Below are positions 53,217-60,172 of a stretch of 60,172 nucleotides of DNA, piece by piece; the first letter of the stretch is position 1; every line of letters starts with the position of its first letter. Under the pieces are notes generated by a model. That model was given only the letters and a program-made list of their open reading frames with translations, searched no databases and had not been told where the DNA came from. Source of the DNA: an uncultured Chlorobiota bacterium (GTDB lineage: Bacteria; Bacteroidota; Bacteroidia; Bacteroidales; JAADGE01); assembly GCA_947311255.1 (NCBI GenBank), contig CAMZKL010000025.1, positions 1-60,172 of the forward strand, given 5' to 3'. The translations under genes were made by a program, and so were the position numbers.

Positions 53217-53711
53217 TTAATTTCTTTTAGTTTCCAAAATTTCCATTTTCCTTATTTCTCTGCCTTCAATCTCAAACCTTAATGCAGTCCTTACTTTATG
53301 TATTCCGGATTTTCCATATGCACCAGGGTTAATATGTAAGCAATCTATTTTTTTATCATAAATTACTTTAAGAATATGCGAATGTCCGCTTATAAATAAT
53401 TTTGGTGGATTTCTATAAATTTCAGGCTTAACACTAAAATCATATCTTCCGGGGTAACCTCCAATATGAGTTATCCAAACATCGGTTTCTTCAATTCTAA
53501 AACGATTATTTTCAGGAAAACGAATTCTTATATCTTGCCCATCAATATTTCCAAAAACTCCTCTTACATATTTAACTTTTTCTAAAGTGTTTATTACTGA
53601 AACATTTCCAACATCTCCTGCATGCCATATTTCATCAACATCTTTAAAGAAACCGATTAGTTCTTCATCTATATATCCATGAGTATCAGAGAGTAATCCT
53701 ATTTTTGTCAC
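53217..53711 (-). CDS. YfcE-type metallophosphoesterase
   Basis: A 164-residue enzyme. Metal sites appear in IGLLSDTHGYID, WHAGDVGNVSVIN, VFGNIDGQD, WITHIGGYPGRY and FISGHSHILKV. This is the full calcineurin-like set for the short YfcE/MJ0936 type, which hydrolyses phosphodiesters. The physiological substrate is unknown. Its start is about 170 bases from the divergent rsmE start. Confidence 0.88.
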   Translation of the reverse strand: MTKIGLLSDTHGYIDEELIGFFKDVDEIWHAGDVGNVSVINTLEKVKYVRGVFGNIDGQDIRIRFPENNRFRIEETDVWITHIGGYPGRYDFSVKPEIYRNPPKLFISGHSHILKVIYDKKIDCLHINPGAYGKSGIHKVRTALRFEIEGREIRKMEILETKRN

Positions 53712-53829
53712 TTTCAGTTTTGCTTGCAGTTATCATTTAAATATTTCATCCAAAAGTAAAAAATTTTATGTATCAATTCACAAGAATAATGTAAATTTAA
53801 ATAAATTGTTTCCCCAAAAAAAGTATAAA

Positions 53830-53862
53830 TTTGGATAATACACATTTTATTAAATACTTTTG
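53830..53862 (+). promoter_or_regulatory. Putative rsmE promoter
   Basis: TTTG (53830-53833), a 21-base spacer and TACTTTTG (53855-53862) match the Bacteroidota -33/-7 pattern. The rsmE start lies 17 bases further on, so the leader would be very short. Confidence 0.65.
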
Positions 53863-53879
53863 TAGTAAAAATATTAAAA

Positions 53880-54584
53880 ATGCACATATTTTTCACATCT
53901 GACATAATAAAAAATACTTACACCCTTTCGCAAGAAGAATCAAAACATTGTATAAAAGTTTTAAGACTTAAAATTGGTAATAAAATTCAGTTAATTAACG
54001 GAAATGGTAAATTATTCATTTGCGAAATTATTGATGCAAACCCTAAAAAATGTTCTGTAAAAATTATAGAAACTATAAAAAAAGAAAATCGTAAGAAATA
54101 TAAGTTTTATATTGCAGTTGCTCCCACAAAAAACAATAATCGTTATGATTTTTTTTTAGAAAAAGCAACTGAAATTGGTGTTGACAAAATTATTCCTTTT
54201 ATAAGTAATTTCTCCGAAAGAAAAATAATTAAGCCCGAAAGACTTGAAAAAATTATTATTTCGGCAACAAAACAATCAAAAGCATTTTTTAAACCATTCT
54301 TTAATGAATTAATAAGTTTTGAGCAAATAATAAACTCTAATTTTATTGGAGAAAAATATATTGCTCATTGCTATAATACGAATACTAAAAAGCACATTAA
54401 AAAAGTTTACAATAAAGGTAAAGATGTTTTAATACTTATCGGACCAGAAGGCGACTTCTCAAAAGAAGAAGTACAACAAGCTGTACTAAAAGGCTTTATA
54501 GAAATTAGCATTTCCGATGCTCGTTTAAGAACTGAAACTGCTGGAATTGTTGCTTGCCAAATTATTGATTTTATAAATACATAA
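53880..54584 (+). CDS. rsmE: 16S rRNA uridine-1498 N3-methyltransferase
   Basis: A 234-residue SPOUT-fold enzyme. The N-terminal PUA-like part has LSQEESKHCIKVLRLKIGNK. The methyltransferase part has EKATEIGVDKIIPFISNFSE, then the knotted SAM site VLILIGPEGDFSKEEVQQAV and SISDARLRTETAGIVACQII. The length is normal. A near-consensus promoter stands just upstream, and a terminator follows. Confidence 0.95.
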   Translation: MHIFFTSDIIKNTYTLSQEESKHCIKVLRLKIGNKIQLINGNGKLFICEIIDANPKKCSVKIIETIKKENRKKYKFYIAVAPTKNNNRYDFFLEKATEIGVDKIIPFISNFSERKIIKPERLEKIIISATKQSKAFFKPFFNELISFEQIINSNFIGEKYIAHCYNTNTKKHIKKVYNKGKDVLILIGPEGDFSKEEVQQAVLKGFIEISISDARLRTETAGIVACQIIDFINT

Positions 54585-54636
54585 AGACTTATTTATTATA
54601 AGATATGAATCAATGTATTTTTTTTCCAAAGATTTA

Positions 54637-54663
54637 AAGTCCCGCAATCCTGAGGGACTTTTA
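54637..54663 (+). terminator. Rho-independent terminator of rsmE
   Basis: AAGTCCC (54637-54643) pairs with GGGACTT (54654-54660), with a 10-base loop, followed by a short T-run. Confidence 0.8.
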
Positions 54664-54735
54664 TAATGAAAACTATAACATTATCTATTCTATAAATATT
54701 TTTTTTATATTTGTTTTTTACTAAAACACAATAAT

Positions 54736-56616
54736 TTGAAATATAGGCTTACATATATCTTTTTAATACTCAGCTCAATAGTACTTTCTCAAAAAAAACA
54801 AGACAGTCTTTTAAGCATAATATCAAATTCAAAAAATGAAACAGTAATTGCAAAAACATTTCTAGAACTTGCAAAAAACTATGAAACTCTGAAAAAAGAA
54901 AAAGCCTTAGAATATATTAAAAAAGGACTTAAGGTATCAATAAAAAATAAAAATGACAGTTTAACAGCAAACCTTTATCATACAAAAGCCAAAATTTATG
55001 ACTTTCATAAAGAATGGAACACAGCAGTTATAAGTTACAAAAAAGCTATTAAATTTTATAGAACAATAAAAGATTCTACAAATACACCAAAATGCTTTCA
55101 GAATATAGGAGTTACTGAATACTTCAATGGAAACTATAAAAAAGCGATTGATAATTACAAACTTGCTTTAAGTTATTATCTTAAAAATAATGATACTGAA
55201 AATGCAGCAGCAACATATAATAACATTGCATTATTATATAAAACACAAGGGAATTATATAGAATCAATTAATATTCATCTAAAAAGTTTAAAATTAAAAG
55301 AAAAATCTGGAAACAAATATGGAATAGCAGTAAGTTTTCAAAATATAGGGGTGCTTTTTTGGGAACAACAAAATTACAAACAAGCATTAAAGTATTTTAA
55401 AAATTCAGCAAAAATCTTTAAAAAATTAGATGATAAAATTGGTGTAGGTTCTGTATATGTAAATTTAGGTCTCATATATAAAGAAAAAAAAGATACTGCT
55501 ACGGCAATGGAGTATTACAATAAAGCAATTAAAATCCTTAATAACACAAATGAAATAAAGGTTTTAGCAACTGCAATAATTAATAAAGCTGTAATATTTG
55601 ATGAATCCGGAAACATATTTAAAGCAGAACAACAATATCTAAAAACCTTAAAGTTATGCGAAAAAATTAATTATAATACAGGTGTTTTAGTTTCTAAAAT
55701 AGGTTTAAGTAGGATATATTCTAAAAAAGGAAATAAAAATAAAAGTTTAAAATATGCAATTCAAGCTGTTGAAATTTCTAAAAAAAGCTCTTCTCTTAAA
55801 TATATATCTGACGCATATTTAACACTTGCAAAAAGATACAAAGAAAATAAAATGTATGATTATGCCTACAATTACATTGAAAAATATCATATTTTAAAAG
55901 ATTCAATATTTTCATTAGAAAAAAATAAACAAATAAATGATATTAAGACAAAATACGAAACAGAAAAAAAAGAAGCAAAAATTAAAATATTAGAAAAAAA
56001 TGTTGTTATAAAAAACTTAGAAATAAATCATAAAAACAAACGAATAAAAACAATAACTTTTTTTTTATTATTAACAATTGGACTTTTCACAATACTCTTT
56101 ATTATTTTTCTGCAAAAGAGAAAAGCATACCTTCATCTTGTTGAGCAAAATATTCTATTAGCTAAAAAAGATATTGAAACAGAAGATAAATTAAAAACTC
56201 ATAATATAAAAGAGAAAACAAAAAATAAAATCAATAATAAATATTCTGAGTCTCAGTTAGATGAGAAATATAAAAAAGAATTAAAAGAAGATATTATTAT
56301 ATTAATGGAAGAAGAAAAATATTTTCTTAATTCAGGTTTTACTATAAAAGAATTTGCTGAAGAGTTAAATACAAACAGAAGTTATATTTCTCAAATTATT
56401 AATGAATATTTCAATACTAACTTCAACAATTTTGTTAATGAATACAGAGTAAGAGAAGCAAGAAAACTATTAATATGCGAAGAATACAAAAACTATTCTA
56501 TTGAAGGTATATCTTCAACAGTTGGATTTCATTCCAAAGCAACATTTAATAACGCATTTAAAAAATTTACAGGTGTAACTCCATCTTTCTTTCAAAAAAA
56601 CAGCAGAAATGTATAA
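54736..56616 (+). CDS. TPR receptor with AraC-type HTH output
   Basis: A 626-residue protein. The start is TTG at 54736; no ATG precedes the signal sequence (residues 1-19, ending IVLSQ), so TTG is needed for export. About eight TPR units fill 30-390 (for example ENAAATYNNIALLYKTQGNY). A coiled coil precedes a membrane helix at about 438-458. An AraC-type double HTH is at about 530-626 (FTIKEFAEELNTNRSYISQI, then ISSTVGFHSKATFNNAFKKF and TGVTPSFF). It resembles the SpoIIE and LuxR proteins upstream but has a different output. The transcription target is unknown; the surface protein gene 300 bases downstream is a candidate. Confidence 0.9.
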   Translation: MKYRLTYIFLILSSIVLSQKKQDSLLSIISNSKNETVIAKTFLELAKNYETLKKEKALEYIKKGLKVSIKNKNDSLTANLYHTKAKIYDFHKEWNTAVISYKKAIKFYRTIKDSTNTPKCFQNIGVTEYFNGNYKKAIDNYKLALSYYLKNNDTENAAATYNNIALLYKTQGNYIESINIHLKSLKLKEKSGNKYGIAVSFQNIGVLFWEQQNYKQALKYFKNSAKIFKKLDDKIGVGSVYVNLGLIYKEKKDTATAMEYYNKAIKILNNTNEIKVLATAIINKAVIFDESGNIFKAEQQYLKTLKLCEKINYNTGVLVSKIGLSRIYSKKGNKNKSLKYAIQAVEISKKSSSLKYISDAYLTLAKRYKENKMYDYAYNYIEKYHILKDSIFSLEKNKQINDIKTKYETEKKEAKIKILEKNVVIKNLEINHKNKRIKTITFFLLLTIGLFTILFIIFLQKRKAYLHLVEQNILLAKKDIETEDKLKTHNIKEKTKNKINNKYSESQLDEKYKKELKEDIIILMEEEKYFLNSGFTIKEFAEELNTNRSYISQIINEYFNTNFNNFVNEYRVREARKLLICEEYKNYSIEGISSTVGFHSKATFNNAFKKFTGVTPSFFQKNSRNV

Positions 56617-56912
56617 TTTTTAGGTTTAGAAAAAAACTTTACACTAACTCTACACAAACAAAACATTTCAATATCAATCTCTTTCAAAATTAACTTCAAA
56701 CTTCCAGAGTTTTTAAGGAAAAAAGATAAGCACAACAGAACACAAAACTCACATACACAAACATCTATTTTCTATTTTCTTTGTTAAACAACTATGTTTT
56801 AGTATTTTAATATTGTATAAATTGTTCAATTTGTACAAGTAAACATTGTTAAAACTAACTAAACAACATAATTTTGGAAAATATTAATTCATTATCTAAA
56901 AATTAAAACAAT

Positions 56913-59900
56913 ATGAAAAATCTCTTTACAAAATTATCAATCCTAATATTAGTATTTTTGCTAATAAACACACAAAGCACATTTTCCCAAGTATTAATAT
57001 CCGGAAGTTCAGGAACACCTGATGGCTCAGCAATGTTGGAAATTAAATCTAGTGACAAAGGAGTATTAATTCCAAGAGTAACAACAACTAATAGGCGGGA
57101 TATAACAGGCACTGCAGGACTAATTGTTTACGACAAAACCATAGGCAGTTTTTTCCTCTACGGAAAAAAAACTGATACAACTACGGGTTGGATAGACCTT
57201 TCTTCCAATGCCGAAATTTGGCAAACAAAAAACTCAAATGTATTCCTATCAAATTCAAATTATAATGTTGGAATAGGAACATCTACACCCTCTAAAAAGC
57301 TAGTTATAAAAGCAACAAATAATCTTGACACACTCTTTGAAATTCAAGACCAAAACGGAAATCCTTTAATGGTAATTACTCCATCATTAACAAAATTTAA
57401 TATAATTAAAAATGCAAAAGGAATTTCCGGTGGTTTTGCTGTTGGAAGATACGAAGCTGCAAAAGCAATTTCAGATACAACTTTATTTATTGTTACACCA
57501 GATAGTACAAGAGTATATACATCTGCCAAATCTACCGGAATTTCAGGAGGTTTTGCCGTTGGAAGATACGAAGCTGCAAAAAATGGTGGTGGCATAAAGA
57601 ATAACTTTTATACTGATATAGACAGTACAAGAGTATATACATCTGCCAAATCTACCGGAATTTCAGGAGGTTTTGCTGTTGGAAGATACGAAGCTGCAAA
57701 AGGCAGTAAAGCAAAAAGACCCCGTAGCTATATGTACATGGTACCCAATAACTATTTTATAGGCGACCAGTCCGGCGATTCTCTGCAAACAGGGAAATAT
57801 TCCGGAAAATACAATACATTTTTCGGTTATCAAACCGGCTTGAACGATACTGTCGGCGGAAGCAATGTTTTTATCGGTTATAAAAGCGGTTTAAATAATA
57901 CAGGTGATATTTTTGCCGGAGATACTCTCGGTTCAAGAAATGTATTTCTCGGTTACGAAGCCGGTTTAAACAATACAGTCGGTTCCGATAATGTATTACT
58001 AGGTTACAAAGCCGGGCATGAAGTTACTACGGCAGGCAATAATATCAGTATAGGAAGTAATGCCGGTTACAAAAATACAAATAACAGCGATAATATTTTT
58101 CTCGGAAGAAATGCCGGCTATAACCATACAGGAATAAGTACACCTAATCTTGCAAATAATAATATTTTTATCGGATTTGAAGCAGGAAAGGGCTCAATAA
58201 CCGGAGGAGCAAGGCGCGATAATATTTTTATAGGAACCAGGTCGGATACTTCTATTCAATCCGGATATCATAATGTTTTTTTAGGGACTGAAACAGGTTT
58301 ACATAATACGACGGGATTTTATAATGTATATATAGGATATCAAACCGGTTTAGAAAGTGAAACTGAAAAATATAATACTTTTGTAGGACATCAAGCCGGA
58401 AAGAATACGAAGGGACATGCTTTCGGACAAAATACTTTTTATGGTGCATATGCCGGTTTCAATGCGACTACTGGAACACATAATGCTTTTTTTGGTTACA
58501 ATACAGGAGCCAGCGCTGGTGCGGGGAGTGAAAATACATATATAGGGTCTTTTGCCGGTTTAAACGCTACTGGAGATAATAATGTTTTTTTAGGATATCA
58601 TGCCGGAAGCAACGAAAACGGATCAGATAAATTATACATTGACAATTCAAATACATCTTCTCCCTTAATTTACGGTGAGTTTGATAATAATTATTTAAGA
58701 ATCGGAGGAACCCTTAACATTAACGGACAATATAATATGCCTACAAACAGTGGTACAAACGGACAAGTTCTTGTTACAAGCGGCTCAGGAACAGCAAGTT
58801 GGACAACAATAGCAACAGGAGGGGTTACCGCCGGTAATGGCTTACATTTATCAGGAAGTCAAGTTCAACTAGGAGGAACATTAAATCAAAACACAACAGT
58901 TACACAAGGCTCTTATAGTATGACTTACAATTTATCCGGGACAGGAGACTTTAATATACAAGATAACGGTACTTCCGCATTTTTTGTGAGAGATAACGGT
59001 AATGTCGGTATTGGAACAACTGCACCCTTACACAGTTTACATATTACAAAAAGTGTTAATGTTACAGACGGAACAGACGGAAATTTAATTGATATTCAAA
59101 ACAGTAATACTGCTTCAAATGTAATATCAGGTATAAGATTTCGAAACGGTACAACTGCAAATACATTTAAAGGTGCTATTTTTTATCAAGATAAAGGAAC
59201 GTATGGAACGGGAGATATGATTTTTGCAAATAACAGTAGTACTTCTGCCGGAAATGTTTCTGTTGCCGATGCTAAAATGGTTATTAAAAATAATGGCAAT
59301 GTCGGTATCGGAACAACTTCTCCGGGTCAACCATTAGTTGTTAACGGAGATGTACAGTTTGGAAGTAACACAAATTATGACGGAGATTCAGAATCTATTT
59401 TGTTAAGGTCTCGATCAGACGATTGGGTTATAGGTGCTCAAAATGAAACAACGGGAGGTGCAAGTGATTTCTTTATTGGAAAAAGTTTCACAGGAGACGG
59501 CGATGGTATTTTTCATATTAATAATGATGGGAATATTGGTATTGGTACAAATAATCCTAATGCAGGTTATAAACTTGAAGTTGATGGAGACTCCAAAGGT
59601 ATTTATGCAAAAGCAACAAGTGCTTCTGCAAATTATGCGATTGTAGGTTCTGCAACAGGCGGTTCATCAAATTATGCAATTTACGGTATAGCAGCAAATG
59701 GTTCTTCAAGTTTTGCAGGGTATTTTCAAGGAGGAGTAAAAGTTAGAGGTGCTGTATATAACAACATGACTACAAAGACAAGTGATTATACAATTACTAA
59801 TAGTGACGGTATTTATACACTGTTGGTAAATAGTACATCAGCACGTACAATTACACTGCCGGCAGCTTCGGATAACAACGGTAGAATTTTAAGAATTAAA

Positions 59901-60056
59901 AGAATTAATACCGGCTCTGTAACGATTGCTGTAAATGGGACTGATACGATTGATAACTCTACATCCAAAACAATTAATGCAAGATATAAAGGATACATAT
60001 TGCAATCTGACGGTTCAAATTGGTGGGTTGTCGGCATAATGGATGATTTTTTTTAA
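56913..60056 (+). CDS. Repeat-rich secreted protein with YadA-like head repeats
   Basis: A 1047-residue protein. Residues 1-25 are a signal peptide. The N-terminal part is of the kind often fused to phage tail-like and adhesin proteins in this phylum (SAMLEIKSSDKGVLIPRVTT). ISGGFAVGRYEAAK is repeated three times at about 170-263. Residues about 290-580 carry YadA-head-like units (NVFIGYKSGLNNTG, NVFLGYEAGLNNT, NIFLGRNAGYNHTG and many more). GNVGIGTTAPLHSLHI and related words follow. The C-terminus (about 950-1047) ends YTLLVNSTSARTITLPAASD, with no T9SS sorting domain recognised. It is probably a fibrous surface structure. The DNA from about 57720 is richer in G and C than the start of the gene. 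Confidence 0.85.
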   Translation: MKNLFTKLSILILVFLLINTQSTFSQVLISGSSGTPDGSAMLEIKSSDKGVLIPRVTTTNRRDITGTAGLIVYDKTIGSFFLYGKKTDTTTGWIDLSSNAEIWQTKNSNVFLSNSNYNVGIGTSTPSKKLVIKATNNLDTLFEIQDQNGNPLMVITPSLTKFNIIKNAKGISGGFAVGRYEAAKAISDTTLFIVTPDSTRVYTSAKSTGISGGFAVGRYEAAKNGGGIKNNFYTDIDSTRVYTSAKSTGISGGFAVGRYEAAKGSKAKRPRSYMYMVPNNYFIGDQSGDSLQTGKYSGKYNTFFGYQTGLNDTVGGSNVFIGYKSGLNNTGDIFAGDTLGSRNVFLGYEAGLNNTVGSDNVLLGYKAGHEVTTAGNNISIGSNAGYKNTNNSDNIFLGRNAGYNHTGISTPNLANNNIFIGFEAGKGSITGGARRDNIFIGTRSDTSIQSGYHNVFLGTETGLHNTTGFYNVYIGYQTGLESETEKYNTFVGHQAGKNTKGHAFGQNTFYGAYAGFNATTGTHNAFFGYNTGASAGAGSENTYIGSFAGLNATGDNNVFLGYHAGSNENGSDKLYIDNSNTSSPLIYGEFDNNYLRIGGTLNINGQYNMPTNSGTNGQVLVTSGSGTASWTTIATGGVTAGNGLHLSGSQVQLGGTLNQNTTVTQGSYSMTYNLSGTGDFNIQDNGTSAFFVRDNGNVGIGTTAPLHSLHITKSVNVTDGTDGNLIDIQNSNTASNVISGIRFRNGTTANTFKGAIFYQDKGTYGTGDMIFANNSSTSAGNVSVADAKMVIKNNGNVGIGTTSPGQPLVVNGDVQFGSNTNYDGDSESILLRSRSDDWVIGAQNETTGGASDFFIGKSFTGDGDGIFHINNDGNIGIGTNNPNAGYKLEVDGDSKGIYAKATSASANYAIVGSATGGSSNYAIYGIAANGSSSFAGYFQGGVKVRGAVYNNMTTKTSDYTITNSDGIYTLLVNSTSARTITLPAASDNNGRILRIKRINTGSVTIAVNGTDTIDNSTSKTINARYKGYILQSDGSNWWVVGIMDDFF
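57421..57701 (+). repeat. 120-base tandem repeat inside the surface protein gene
   Basis: Bases 57501-57581 and 57621-57701 are nearly identical and offset by exactly 120. They include the run AAGAGTATATACATCTGCCA and the coding of ISGGFAVGRYEAAK. A third, partial copy begins at 57421. The repeat keeps the reading frame. Confidence 0.9.
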
Positions 60057-60114
60057 TAAAAAACAAATACAAGAATTAAAACAACTAATACAAAATAAAT
60101 AACAATTGCAAAAC

Positions 60115-60143
60115 CGACGGTTTCGCTTCAAGCGAAGCCGTCG
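60115..60143 (+). terminator. Hairpin at the window end
   Basis: CGACGGTTTCGCTT (60115-60128) pairs with AAGCGAAGCCGTCG (60130-60143), with one G-T pair. It lies about 60 bases past the surface protein gene. The stem is G/C-rich for this genome. No T-run follows, so it may be a terminator or a dispersed repeat. Confidence 0.55.
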
Positions 60144-60172
60144 ATAAAAACATAAAATATCAAAAACAATAA

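Noticed and set aside
53714-53905. 63-residue minus-strand reading frame between the phosphoesterase gene and rsmE
   Set aside because: It overlaps the rsmE start and promoter, and its sequence has no family features or plausible start context.
57421-57701. CRISPR array
   Set aside because: The repeats are 81 bases with a 120-base period, in frame within a gene, and have no unique spacer series; no cas genes are nearby.
56913-60056. T9SS sorting domain at the C-terminus of the repeat-rich surface protein
   Set aside because: The last 90 residues do not show PNP.....N or gliding-type CTD words; the end resembles fibre or tail proteins.

Overview
The window is AT-rich chromosomal DNA from a member of the Bacteroidota. 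The evidence is several secreted proteins with type IX secretion (T9SS) C-terminal sorting domains, a giant SprB-repeat/PKD protein with a gliding-type (type B) C-terminus, an ndk / nrnA / gldI-like neighbourhood, promoters of the TTG-N19-21-TAnnTTTG kind, and many secreted TPR proteins with a cytoplasmic output domain. No rRNA, tRNA or CRISPR array was recognised. The class within the phylum cannot be fixed from the sequence alone.

Left end (1-4400): an accessory block that looks like an integron built with non-standard parts. A tyrosine recombinase gene (2975-4114, minus) is followed downstream by cargo units all on the same strand. Each unit is bounded by GTTGTGC/GCACAAC sites. One complete site (1101-1239) is a long imperfect palindrome shaped like an attC site and overlaps the 3' end of the preceding cargo gene. 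A second site is cut by the window edge (1-106). A single half-site (2918-2942) lies 33 bases past the recombinase stop codon, where an attI would be expected. The recombinase lacks the extra segment typical of IntI. Cargo unit 1 is a DGQHR-domain protein coupled to a four-helix membrane protein. Cargo unit 2 is an XRE-type regulator with two small membrane proteins. This is the best candidate for an undescribed system here.

4400-9300: a secreted zinc-ribbon lipoprotein, a glycosyltransferase remnant, a LysE-type exporter, a shortened Omp28-like protein with a T9SS tail, and tilS. 9321-17627: the SprB-repeat giant, two lipoproteins (one a GldI-like FKBP isomerase coupled to nrnA), ndk and a PASTA protein. 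17628-20166: a family of intergenic leader repeats. Copies end at the start codons of the recombinase gene, coaD, a T9SS protein gene and a PepSY protein gene at 49285, tying distant loci together. 20164-30400: housekeeping genes (coaD, an RNase D-like exonuclease, pgi, thrC, a radical SAM enzyme, a PrsW-like protease, the rpsF-rpsR-rplI operon) and a large GAF/PAS sensor without an obvious output domain. 30600-44300: signalling and surface functions, including TPR-SpoIIE, TPR-LuxR, a C69 peptidase, a seven-bladed FG-GAP protein, a secreted WD40-caspase and a VanW protein; an HD-domain protein and an isocitrate-type dehydrogenase form a pair on the other strand. 44368-54584: mostly ordinary enzymes and small proteins (ChaN-like, RlmF, S66 peptidase, PepSY membrane protein, OB-fold lipoprotein, FabH, SPFH protein, FtsB/DivIC-like protein, NifX-like protein, YfcE-like phosphoesterase, RsmE). 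54736-60172: a TPR-AraC receptor and a long repeat-rich surface protein.

Three proteins share one plan: a secreted TPR domain, one membrane span, and a different cytoplasmic output (SpoIIE phosphatase, LuxR HTH, AraC HTH). They look like one-component relays reading the periplasm. The T9SS-tailed proteins and the SprB giant would be exported to the cell surface. No core T9SS machinery gene is in the window.
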